Made by a program: the position numbers and the translations under genes. Positions 44,842 to 56,729 of a DNA stretch of 64,000 nt are shown here, piece by piece. The notes beneath the pieces are model-generated. The model had not been told where the DNA came from and did no database searches. It worked only from the letters and a program-made list of their open reading frames with translations. The DNA is from Anaeramoeba flamelloides (taxonomy: Eukaryota; Metamonada; Anaeramoebidae): positions 13,160,001 to 13,224,000 of the forward strand of contig JANTQA010000032.1 of NCBI GenBank assembly GCA_027625915.1, read 5' to 3'. Numbering within the stretch: position 1 is the first letter of the stretch; every line of letters starts with the position of its first letter.

Positions 44842-47800
44842 TTAATTTTGATTATATTTCTTTGTGATTTTTTGATATTCTTTGTTTAATGATGTGTACA
44901 TAAACTGCTTTAGATTTGAAAGTAAGCATCTTAAAGCATGATTCCACGTGGTTAAATTACTGTTATTGTATTTTATTGAAATATTATTAATTTTGTCTTT
45001 TTTAATTTTATACATTAGTTTGAAATCTTTATTTTGTTGATGAATAAATTCAGCAATTTCTTGCACGCATTCTAAAACCCAAATCATGGCTTGATTGAAT
45101 CTTTTTATTCGAAATCTTTTTAAAAATCCATCATTATTGAAATATAATTCAAGGTAATTTTTAATTTTTAAATTTCCAACAAAATTTGGATTTTTATTTA
45201 TTTTTTTTTTAGCTATTCTTGAATAGCTTCCATGTGGTATTATAGTATAATTTTTAAATTCATAATTAAATCTTTTAGAAAGTACAACTATTAATAGCGC
45301 TGTTAGGCCTAAAGATATAATATTTAAATGTAATAAAGAGGGGAGAGAAGGAAGAAATAAAAAAGGGAATATAAATGATTTTAATTTGTTTGCTAATTTT
45401 AATATAAAAGAATTTTATTAGATTTGTCTTTTACTCTTGGTTTGTATTTATATAGTTTTTTTTTGATCATGAAACAATTTCATTTTAAAATGAAACAATA
45501 ATTTAAAAATTATTTTATTAAAAATGGTTTATATCTCCTCAGTAAAATTGGTAATCCGGATATTGGGTAAACCACTTGAAATATCATTAATAAATATATT
45601 GGTTTATGTGTGTTAATAATAAATTAGTTTAAAAATTTTTCTGATCTAGCAAAATTTTCGTTAAAAAATTTTTGCCTTGTCAAGTTAATTTTAAATGTGT
45701 TTATGTTTGTGTTTGTGTTTGTTAGGAGTTTATAATTTATTTTGGTTATTATTAAAGAAAAATCAAATTTATTTGTATATTTTTTTTCTTGGTTTTGAAA
45801 CAATTCAAAAATATAATCCTTTTCAAAAACTCATGAATTTTCTATTTTTTAATTTTATGTGTTCTTTGATTTGGATACTTTGTTACAAAGATTGTTTGGA
45901 GTATAAATAATCAGGTAAACATTTTTTTTTTTTTATCGTTCACGATCACAACAAAAACTTGATGGAAATGATGGGTATCCCTGTTACACGATTTTTTTGG
46001 TTATTATTATTATTATTGAACACGTGTAGAAACAATCTATATGTTACTTTTACTTGAATTTCTAAAAGTAAATTTGAGCAGAAAATCCTAGATTTCACGA
46101 TATATCAAAGTAAACGAAATATCCAAATTATCATTATGTTTAAAAAGTAAAAACAAAAGCTGAAAAAGAAAAAAAAAAAATTTGAAAAACAATAAAGAAA
46201 ATAAGCTAAAAATCAAAAAATTTTTTTTTAGGTTGTTTGAAATATTCTCGAAAATACCCAAAAATCGAAAATACTATTAAATTTTTTAATCACTTAAAAA
46301 CACTTTTTGAGGAACTTCTAAAAAGTACGGATATTCAGAGAATGCTAAAAGTGTTTGAGTTTAGGTTATACTATGTTGGGTTAGATTAAACAAATGGCTT
46401 TTTTATTGGAATCGACAGTTAAATAAGGTTTTGCTTAGGTCACCTAGGGTCGGGTAGGGGTATGAGTGTGGAAGATTGGATATTAAACTATTTTTCAGTC
46501 AAAGGGGCCCAGTTGTAATGGTATAATACACGTGTTTAAAGGGTTTGCATAGATATTAGAAGAAAAATTTTATTTTGGAAATTTTCAAAATTGAAATCAT
46601 TTTTTCACATTTCTACACATTTTTGTTTTTTTTTTTCGATTTTTTTTTCAAACGTCATCCAGTTGCAAAAAATTTTTTATTGCAAGATCAATAGTCACTT
46701 GGTAAAAACGTGTTATTCTAATGCCATTGAAACCATGTAAAGATTGTTGAGAAATCTATTGATTTCTATTGCAATTCAATTCGATCTTTGATCTTGATAT
46801 TTGTTTAATAAATGTGAAAAATTTTCACTTCATTTTTATTTCCTTTTTCAAATAGAGACCACAAATACCAACAAACTTTGTTTGGGGGCTTAATTTCTAA
46901 AAGAAAAGTATGGAAAATGAAGTGAAAAATGTTTCATATTTATTATTCAAATACCAGTAGAAGTTCAAAACGAACATCCTTGTTTTTCTCAATAGGGCTC
47001 TAAGAATTTGAGTTTTTCAATTTTTAAGAAAAGCTTTTGATTAATTAGTTTTCTTTCAGACATATATCAACATTTCTTTGAGGTGTATTATTCTCTTTAT
47101 TTCTTATTTGTTCTTCAAAGGTCAATTATATAAAATAATTGATATTTGAAAAAAACGTTGGGCCCCTTTGACTGAAACAGAGTTTACTAAGTTATTTTTG
47201 GATTGTCTTTGAGATTATAAAAATGTCTTTGCAAAATTTTTAGTAATGATACACAATGAGAAATTGTTTTTACAAAGATATTTTTTTTCATTTGTTAATA
47301 TAATTATGTAATGATCAGAAATCCTACAGACATCTAAGATACCATTTTTTTTTTTCGCACAAAATGGGTTAAATACTATTCCTAAAAATTTTCAATTTTT
47401 CACAAGTTATGCTTAAATCCAAAAAAAAAAAAATTCAACCATGGTAGATTTTAGAAGATATTTCTTTTTTTTATCTTCTTAATTTGAACGAGATTAAAAA
47501 GGTATTACCTTGGAATTTCTAGCTGGATTCCTATTTTTTATTTTTTGACAAAACATTTTTTTACAAATTTGGTTTTTTCAAATAGTTTTTTAAAAAAATA
47601 TTTTTATCAAACAAATCCAAAATAAAAAATATTGATACAAAGATTAAAGTAAATGGATTGAATTCTCGGAATCGAAAAACAGTTACAAAAAGTTCTACTT
47701 CAAGAAAAAGAAAATTTGGTGAAAAGGAATGAAATCAAAACCCGGATTATTGTAGTTTTTACAAATTTTAATGGGAAATAAATAATTATAAAACAAATAC

Positions 47801-50800
47801 AATTCGTCCAATAAATCTATATTTATTAAAGGGGATTTAAAAAATATCATTTTTTCTTTAAACAAATTAGATTTAGATGAATTTGATCAAAATTGAAATT
47901 AAAATTCATTTTGGAAAATTCTTTAGAAATAAAAAGCAATTTGTTTCTCAAAAAATTTTCAAAAAAAAGTTTTTCCATGAAGAAATAAAAATAAAACTGA
48001 GTAACAAAGAATAAGAATTGTATCAAATTTAAGTGATAAGATCAATAAATAAATGTTTTTTTTTTTATATTTTTTCAAGAACAATTTTTTAATTATTTTT
48101 ATTTCCATTTTTTAATAGTACGTAAATATATGTCATTCCAGATAGGATTGACGCATTTTGCAAAACATTACTTTTCCCAAAATTTAAAAAATATAATCAC
48201 CAATCAACTATTTAAACACTGATAAACATGTTGATTAAACAGAACAATGATAAAAAGTTGAAATAAAAAATGAAAATAAAAAAAATTTTTCAAGGTTTCT
48301 TTTCTTTTTTTCTTTGATAAATAGGGTTTTCAGAAAAGGAACAGGATCAAAATAATTTGCGATAATGTGTATAATATTTATCGCATAATCAATGAAGTGT
48401 AGAGTTTTTCTTTTTAAACATCATCAACAATAATAACAATGTTGTCTTGGGTTGTTACAGATTAAGATCTGTTTACCCTTAAAATCATTTCAGTTAGCAG
48501 AACTTAAAGCTTTTGCAAAATCAAACAAAAAATTAAACTTGTCAATTTTTTTCTGAGCCATCGATCCAAAAATCATTTTGTTGTTAGGAATTAACATTTT
48601 TTGAAAAAAAAACAAAACAAATCACTTGCAAGGAAAATACTTTTTATTTTTGAAAATGTAAGTTTTTACACCTTTGTGATGACTAATCAATAAAAACACC
48701 TTATTTGTGGTTGTATAATCAACAGTTTTAAATTTGTGAATTTTGTTTTTGAAGATTTTAGGATCTTTCTTTATCCCTTTCAATTTGGTTTGTTTTCCAA
48801 TTCATAATTTGTTTTTTTTTTTTGGGTTATTGTTTAATTTATCGATTTGTTTTATTTATGGTTTTGAGAAAAGGTTTTGAAAAAAATAATTTCCTCCAAA
48901 ATGTTCACAAAATGTAATTTATTACATTTTTTATACAATTGTGGGTACCACAACTTCTTTGAATTTCGGATCAAAGAGTTCAAATTTTCAAATATTTACA
49001 CAATAGATTTTTCTTGTTTCCTGAAAACTTTAAATCTTAAAAAGTAAATTGTAATTTTCTTGATGAATTCCGAAAGGATCAAGAAAGTAAAAAAAAACAA
49101 ATATTGATAAACACTCTTTAATTCATTCAAATTTGTTTTTAAACAACTCAAAATAGAGAAAATATTTGAAAAAGTGCATCAATTGTCCTGAAGGCCAATT
49201 TTGTGAAAAAAAACACTCGACTTTTTAAAAAATTAAATTTAATCCTTTCTTATGTTCAAAAGCGTTTTCGGGTTCCTGAGACTTGTAACCAATTTAAAAT
49301 TCATTCTGATCTTTAAAAATATTATAAAATTTCTAATTTTTTTTAAAAATTATTAAATAGGATACAACCTTTTTCTTTCAAATTTTGAGTTTTAAAGGAG
49401 AATTGGGGAGAAATGACAAATTTCAATAATCACAGAAATCACAGAAATCACAGAAACCAATTTTGAATGATCAGAAATTTCAAACTATTAATCATAGCCA
49501 GCAGTAGAGATTAATTTAGGTTAGTAACTAAATCTTGATAAATTAATTTAATTTTCAAATTAAAGCTAAATCCTGAAAAATAATTTCAAAAAAAAAAAAA
49601 GTACGACAATTGTCGAAAACGACATAGAATAATAATATATCTGATACTGCCCTATTTATTAAAGTATTCATTTAAGTTAAAAAAATGATTTTAAAAATTC
49701 AGTTTCGAATAAAACGTGATTCTCAAAATTGGTAAAATGTACCGAATCCCTAAATAACCACCAATTGAATGAAATTGAATTATATCGATTTTATACTGAA
49801 AGAAAACAGTTTCATCCAAATTGGAGAAATTTAAGCACAAAGAAAAAGAAAACAAGAAAAAGATTGATTTTTTTTTGTTTTTGACAAAAAATTTGGGTTT
49901 TTATTTAGAATTTGAAATTTGTTTTGTTCAGTGCTTTTAAAAATGTGCGAACTTTTTCTCACTTTTACCAAGTGATCTATTTTAAAAAAGTGAGTAGTTT
50001 TTGAAAAGTTTTTTCAAGTTTTTTATTTTTAAAAAAATGAAAACTTTTTCAGAATTAAAACTTTTAAAAAATGGCTGTATTTGAAATTTTTGAAATTAAA
50101 ATCTATGATTCTTTTTTTTGTTAATTGTTTTTTTTGTTATTGATTATAATTTCGTTTTAATCTTTTCAGACAAAAGAAGAGCGACTTTACATTATCCTTT
50201 TTAGAGGGGGGGGGGTGCACTCTTTCTATGTGAATGGAATCCAGCGTGGTGGCATAGATATTTTAAGTTTTTTTTTTTAAACTTGATCAATTACTATTTG
50301 TTGAAAAATAAATGGAACAAAATTTTCATTCAGCTTTTGGAAAAAGTTTCAAGAGATCAATTTAAATTATTAAATTCTATAAAATAATTGTATTGCCTAT
50401 TATCTCGATTGTAATTGTTGTATTTTGATGAATTATTGGGATTTTGAGTGCGAAAGTCGAATGAAAATTTTGATTCTTTTATTTTGAAAAGTTAAGCAAA
50501 ATTTCAAATTTTTTTAATTTGGAAATGAAGCTACTATTATGGTTTTCCTTTTTAGAATTGCAGGCCTTAGGTGTTTTGTTGTAATTCTTGGGATTGTGGA
50601 TTTTTTTGGGAACCAGAATGAAAATTTTGATCCTTTTATTTTGCAATTGACAGTATATAGAAACCAACTTTGTTTATCAAAAAACTAATCTAATAAATAC
50701 AACAACACCCAGAACACTTAAATATTTAATTTGAAAAAAAAAAAAAGAAAGCGGTAAAAGAAAAAAGAAAAAAAAAAAAAACAAAAGCTGTTCATACCCC

Positions 50801-52240
50801 ATGCGGTATTAATTTCTTCCCATTCAACTGGTATGCTTTGTAATCTACCAAGTCTAAAATTATTTATTGTAACAAATGGCCCATCAGGTAGGATATGGAA
50901 AACATCATTTAATACGGAAGTGCTAATTAATTTTTCAAGTTCCTTTTGTGCATAATTGGTTTTCATTAACACGCTTTCCCTATTTTCGTTATACACGAGC
51001 TCTGCCAATTTAAAATTCTGGAGATCTAAAGAATATTTTGATTGTAATTCATGGAATTTCCTTTCTGGGTATTGTAACTGTTCTATTTCTTGCTGTGTTT
51101 GTAATTCCTCATCAGAGAGCCTGTCGATTTCACTGAGTATATTATTAATTTCTAATTCATATTCTTGGTTCTTTTTTTCGATTAAATCTTGATCGACAGT
51201 CAGATTGTTGTCGAAATTTTGAAGATAGGTATTATAGACTTTTTTTTCTCGTAATTCGTTTTTGATTAAATTGTTTGTTTGTTTGAAAAATAAAGATGTG
51301 CACTGTTCACATAATGGGAAATTCTTCCCAATTTTTTGTGAGATTAATGAAAACAGATGAATTGTGAAGGTTTTTTTCGTTTTTTCAAGTAAAAGAGTGT
51401 CGTCTTTGGAAGTGTTTTTGTTTTGTGATTCTTTGATTTATTTGTTTGTTTGTATTTTTGTGATATTTTGCGTTGTAGTTGTAGTTGTAGTTGTTGTTGT
51501 TGTTGTTGTTTGAGTTGTTGTTGTTGTTGTTGTTGTTTGTTTTTGTATTATTTTTATGGTTGTTGTTGTAGTTGCGATTGTTTGTTAGTTTTTGTATTAT
51601 TTTTGAATTTTGAACAAAACAAGAAAAATTTAGTTCAATACAAGAAAAAACAAATTCAAAAATAAAAAAACAAATGATTTTCAATTCAATCCAAAAAGGA
51701 TCGAATTCTTTTTTCAAAAAATAAATGATAAAAAAAGATATAAAAGAATTTAACAATACTTTTTTGGGTATTTATTTTGGGTACTTCTTGAGTGTAAGTT
51801 GTTCGTATAATATCATCAAAAAATTCTTCAAATTTTAATCCAATCAGCTTTGATCTTTTTTCGATTTCCTTCATAGAATTATTCTCGTTTTCAGAGAGGT
51901 GAGAAGAAGTTGTTGATTTTTTTGAAACTTTTTGATCTGTACCAGAAAGTAAATTTTTGTTTTTCAAGAAAGGGTGTTTGTTAAAATTAAAAAAAAATTT
52001 TATTCACAAAAAAAGACAAAAAAAACACAAAAAAAAAAAAAAAAAAATACCAATGAGTTGTATTTGAATCAGAAGATCTTGCAAATGTTCGACTTGTTTT
52101 GTTGTTAGTTGAATTGATTCTGAGATTTTTTGAAGTGTTTCATTGCTCATATTATAGAATTTATCATCAAGAGCAATGATCGATTTACAATCCTGGCAAA
52201 AGATTTTCAACCCAGCCGGATGAGTTACGTTGGTGTCCAT
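44842..52240 (-). CDS. BECN1: Beclin 1 / Atg6, autophagy PI3-kinase complex subunit
   Basis: Beclin 1 (Atg6/Vps30) scaffolds the Vps34 PI3-kinase complexes of autophagy and endosomal sorting. Four exons: 52240-52051, 51936-51760, 51430-50798 and 45308-44842. All junctions are GT/AG in phase 1 and yield 488 residues (human 450). Seen: the N-terminal CxxC (FCQDCKS, residues 15-18); the second conserved Cys pair in [12 protein letters not shown]; a coiled coil at about 170-275; the start of the evolutionarily conserved domain in [15 protein letters not shown] [20 protein letters not shown]; the junction NTAWG to [13 protein letters not shown], which completes the family motif; [12 protein letters not shown]; and the C-terminal [18 protein letters not shown] to [16 protein letters not shown]. 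The third intron is 5489 bp. The membrane-inserting aromatic finger (FFW in animals) aligns to RFR here. I see no clear BH3 motif. Confidence 0.95.
46365..46483. other. GC-richer island of unknown nature
   Basis: A stretch with AGGTCACCTAGGGTCGGGTA, then GGGGTATGAGTGTGG stands out from the surrounding AT-rich intron and ends exactly where the TIR element begins. No reading frame or known RNA fold is recognised. Confidence 0.35.
46484..47186. mobile_element. TIR DNA element family 4, best copy
   Basis: The left end TAAACTATTTTTCAGTCAAA continues GGGGCCCA. The right end, reverse-complemented, reads TAAACTCTGTTTCAGTCAAA and GGGGCCCAACG. The inverted repeats are therefore about 28 bp and nearly identical. 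The 700-bp interior is non-coding and is repeated at 21540-22036. The CAGTCAAAGG start with possible TA flanks suggests a Tc1/mariner-like non-autonomous element. Confidence 0.85.
50293..50656 (+). mobile_element. MITE-like element family 5, rearranged copy c
   Basis: The left end ACTATTTGTTGAAAAATAAA matches the other family 5 copies and the right end TTATTTTGCAATTGACAGTA is the inverted partner. An extra right-end-like piece sits inside at about 50460-50500 (GAATGAAAATTTTGATTCTT), so this copy is longer (364 bp), as if two ends were joined or part was duplicated. Confidence 0.65.
51477..51560. repeat. (GTT)n / GTA microsatellite in Beclin 1 intron 2
   Basis: GTT repeats with GTA interruptions on the plus strand, spanning about 84 bp within the 329-bp intron 51431-51759. 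It creates false poly-Cys and poly-Asn open frames on the two strands. Confidence 0.9.
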
Positions 52241-53853
52241 TTGAATTTCGTTTATGCAGATTGAGTAAACTTAAATTTGTAAATTGTTAAAGAACAAGTC
52301 TGATTCAAATTAAAAGAAATAATTCGTCACAAAAAAAATTATGAAAAATGATATAAGACCTGAAAATTTTTTTCATTATTTCTTGTTCCAAAAGTAAAAG
52401 ATCTCATGGTGAAAGTATTTTTGTTTTGTGGTTATTTGTTTAAATTTTTGTTTTGCATTTCCAAACCCCTCACTTTTGAAAAATTAAAAATATTTCTCAT
52501 TTAGAATTGAATAAATTTAAGAAAGTAGATACATTTTTCAATTTTTACAGATTTTAATTGTTTGAGAAATCTTGAAATATTTTTTCCTGTTTTGATCAAA
52601 TAGTGTAAATTTGAAATCAATTACAATTCTTGCTTTATTTATCAAATGAATAAAACAAAATCATAAGTGAATCTTAAAATTTTCCAAAAGTCATTTTTTG
52701 ATGAAATAGTAAATTTTTTGGAATTATGTTTTAAATTGCAATAAATGTGATTCATATGAATGATTGGAGACATTCCGAGAAAAAAAAATAATAAAAGATA
52801 ACCATGAAGACACTTATTTATTCTAGAAAACTTTTCTTTTTAATAACAAACAACAATTTACCTACTTTTTAAATAAAAATGAAAATTATTTTTAATAAAA
52901 ACAAAAAAATATTAAAGTTTATTACTTTCTTATTTATCTATATAAAACTAAAGAGAAATTAGATTATTGTGAAGAAATCTTTCTTCCATAGTTTATTGTC
53001 ATTTCTTTTTTTTTTTTTTTTTTTTACTCAGGGACTCTTTTTTAAAATTTGTTTTCAAAATTCTTATTTCCTGTAGAATTATAAATTAAGCCAAAACAAA
53101 GATATTTTTTCCAAAGTGAAAGTAAAGGTTTTAAATTTTGAAAATAAAAAAACAACCACAAAAAGATTTACTTAATTATAGAAAAATATTTTAAAACCTG
53201 AAAGTGGAATTAAGAAGACATAATAACAAAAACACATAAAATTGGGGTTTTTTTATAATTTAATTATTTATGAAAACATATAAATTTTCATAATTAATTA
53301 ATTTAAAAAAAAAAAACATTATTGAAATATATCAGAAATGTAAGGATGTGTTAAAGGAATGGGGGTAGTTAAAAGTGATTTTTTTTTTTTTTCAAATTTT
53401 TATATAAGAAAATGAGAAATGAAGAAAAATCAGGGAACATTAAGTTAAAAGAACTAAAAAAAAATTTTGTTTTTTATAATTATTGAAAAAATGGAAATTC
53501 CGTTTTTATTAAATTTATACTTGTTTTTCTTGAAATTAATTTTAAGTTTAATATCATAGGTTACAAGATTATTTGATTAATGAAAGTAACTATATATTAT
53601 CTTGGTTATAAATTAATTCATTGGTAGTTGTTTTTTTTTTTGAATTTATTTGAAAATATTAATTTATCTTTTCACATGAGGGCCGGGGATTAATACAAGG
53701 TTACTTTTTTTTCTTATATTTTTATAATAAATATAAAGGCTGATTTTATTTTATTTTTTTTTTATTGAAGAAATTTAACAACAATTTAATGAAAATTTAA
53801 ATTTTTTGGATTGATGAATTCTTTAACTGGGGTAGTTAATTAATATCTATCTA

Positions 53854-53888
<35 letters not shown>

Positions 53889-56140
53889 GCTGTATGCGAT
53901 TTTTTTTGATTTATTATTATTATGGGATTTTTTTTGGGATAGTGTTACATTTTGCCAAGTGTCTTTAACATTTGTTGCCTTTGAAAATTCAAATAGAAAG
54001 TGTGGATAAAAATAAATACCAGAAATTTTTACATTATATAACACGGAATTATTGTTCAAAAATCAATCTATTAGATTATATATTTTTGAAATACACTCAT
54101 ATAAAAAACGTTATTATACATAAAAATTTTGAAAATGGTTTACAATTTTATTAAATATTAAATGGTAATTGAAAAAAGTTCGAAAGTTTTGAGTGATAAT
54201 TATCATTTTTAATTGAAAAAATTTTGAAATTTTTATTTGACTTGGTGGGGATATTATTTTAATATATTTTTTTTAATAGTCTCTAAAATCTTCATTTTTT
54301 TTTCAATTTTAAAATAAAATCAAATATTTCATACAAAAGATAAAGCTAAATTAAATTAGAAAAAATGATTTTTTTTCCTATTTTTGGAATATTTTTTATC
54401 ATTTTATTTTTTTATATGTTTGACCTATATTGTATTTTCCCTGTTTTTTTTTTTTTTTTTTTTGCAGATTGTTTAATAAATTATTTGTTTTTCTTACTTA
54501 ATGTTCAATCAAGAATTTTATTCATTATAACTAATTTCAAAAAAAAAATAAATACCCCAAAAATAGTTTTTTTTTCAAAAGTCGGTATTTTTGAAAAGGG
54601 GGATATTCAAATATAAATTATTTTTATTACAATAATTTTTAAATTACATAAAATTATGATAACTTTAAATAAATAATTTCTAAAAGATGCTATGCTGAAA
54701 TCTAAAATGTAGTTTTGGCTAAATTTAATTTTCATAATTTATTTGTTTCCTTGAAGTGTACTAATGATAAAATTGATAGTAAATTGGGTTAAGAGTGGGT
54801 TTTTTTCTCTAATTGGAAAATTTCAATATATTTTTTAAATAATATATTCAAAATAAAGTGTGCAAAAAAATTAATCCTTGTTTCAAAATAAAAATCGTAT
54901 TTTTGTTATAGAAGGCCGAGACATAAACTGAACAAAGAAACTGGTGATAAACCCTTTCTAAATATTGTATTGTTTTCTTAAAGTTCTATGATTTAAAAAG
55001 AAATTCTGAAAATGAAGGATCAATTTGGAAAATTTATCATCAAAAAATAGAGTTAATTATTTTGAGAAAAGTTTGTATCCTCGAAAAAAACAAAAAATTT
55101 CAAAAAAATTGAGAATATTACTGAAAAATTTTCGAACAAATCGCACTAATAATTTAAATATTACTGAAAATATCCAGACCTTTACTTTCAAAATTGATTT
55201 GAACTAGGGTATACTATTTGGTAATTGGTTGGGTGTTGTCTGTGAACAAGAAGAAAAAAAAGCACGGATTATTTATCGAAACAGGGATTATGTCGTTTGG
55301 TAATGCATTATTTTGATCACTGTAGATTTTCTTTTGAATAAATAGTTATTTTTTCCATTAATTTTGTAATTTCCTAAAGATGTAATCCACAAATAATTGA
55401 ATTTACTTGATATTTATGTGTCTACCTTTCAAGAACCAAATTTTGTTTCTTTAATTCAATACAAAACGAAACAATTAAAGATAATTTTTTTTTTCAAACT
55501 TTGAATTCTTATTTCTCACAAGAGAGTTTAATTAAGGATCAGTATTTGAACTGAACAAAAATGGATTGGTTTATTATTTCGTTACGACCTTAAACTGTTT
55601 TAATCAAAACTTGCAAAAAATATGTCTTGTCATCAGATTGTTTTACACAAAAAATAAAATATAATTCTTTCATTCACAAAATTATTCGGAAATCTAAATT
55701 AGTTATCAAAAACATTGAATAGAAATAAAAAATGGTAAAAGATTTGAAAATCACCACTAAAAGAATCCCAAAAAAAGAAATAATCTTTTTAATCTCATTT
55801 ACAATAGAGAAAGAGAGAGACTTAAACAGTGAAACACTTCAGAACAATCTTATCAAAAGAAGATTGACTACAATTAACAAATAAAAAAAATTACTAAAAA
55901 TGATGAATCAGAAGATAAAAGAAAATAACCACCCAACAATCAAATTCTATGAAATACAAAAATTATTTCTCTACTTTTCTTTTGTTTTGTTCATTTTTCT
56001 TACACAAAAAACTTTGTAAATTTTTTTTTTTAAAAAACGTGTCGATTTTTCAAAACATTGGTGATTTGATCAACACAAAAGACAAACCCAAATAAACCTT
56101 AAGGAATACAAAAAGAACAAAATTAAAAAAAAAAACAAAG
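52241..56140. other. Divergent spacer between Beclin 1 and the BTB gene
   Basis: About 3.9 kb separating two divergently transcribed genes, so both promoters should lie here. There is a TA microsatellite at 53848-53886, T tracts near 53010 and 54450, and small GC-bearing spots (for example GAGGGCCGGGGATTA at about 53680). No gene or repeat family was recognised, and no promoter motif can be assigned. Confidence 0.5.
53848..53886. repeat. TCTA/TA microsatellite
   Basis: CTAT units run into an uninterrupted TA array of about 15 units. Confidence 0.95.
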
Positions 56141-56691
56141 ATGCAATTAACCCCATTGTCAGAATTTTATCGACCATTGATCAATCAGCCTGAAATGGCA
56201 GACATTCAGTTCATTGTTGGGAAGCAAGGAAAACAAGTATGGGCACATAAGCTTGTGTGTTCGGTTTCAAGCACATTATTCAAAACAATGTTTTATTCAC
56301 AAGTAAGCTGGTCTGAGAATCTCAATCTTACCGACTGTAAAACTGGAGAAAGGATGTTACCACAAATTGAAATCCCCGACATTGAGTATGATGTTTTTAT
56401 GGTTATTTTAGGATTTATGTACACACGAGAAGCAAAATTAACAAAGGATCTTGTTTGGAGCGTTTTCCACAGCGCAGAAAAATTTAATTTACCTGAATTG
56501 CAAGCACTTTGTTTGAGGTTTGTTCTTGCGAATCTGTCGGTCAACAATTGCTTGACTTCGCTCGACAAATGCCGCTGTATTATTCTTTCCAAGCTAAAAA
56601 ATTTAAGGAGGACGAGGTTGAATAAACTTGAAAAATCTCACAAGAAAAAGTGTTGTAAAAAAAAACAAAAACAACAAAAACAACAACAACC

Positions 56692-56729
<38 letters not shown>

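Larger units (their letters stand above)
45309..50797 (-). other. Giant Beclin 1 intron 3
   Basis: 5489 bp, donor GTATGA, acceptor CTTTAG, phase 1. It splits the conserved C-terminal domain straight after AWG. It holds a complete TIR element (46484-47186), a GC-richer island before it, family 5 copy c (50293-50656), a run of about ten G at 50209-50218, and otherwise AT-rich sequence. No nested gene is supported; the plus-strand frame at 45695-45910 ([17 protein letters not shown]) is not convincing. Confidence 0.9.

Noticed and set aside
51385-51756. Poly-Asn protein (minus) and poly-Cys protein (plus)
   Set aside because: Produced by the GTT microsatellite in Beclin 1 intron 2; exon 2 and exon 3 boundaries are fixed by the family alignment.
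54365-54616. Hydrophobic plus-strand ORF rich in Phe and Ile
   Set aside because: Made of T tracts in a spacer; no family, no codon-like composition.
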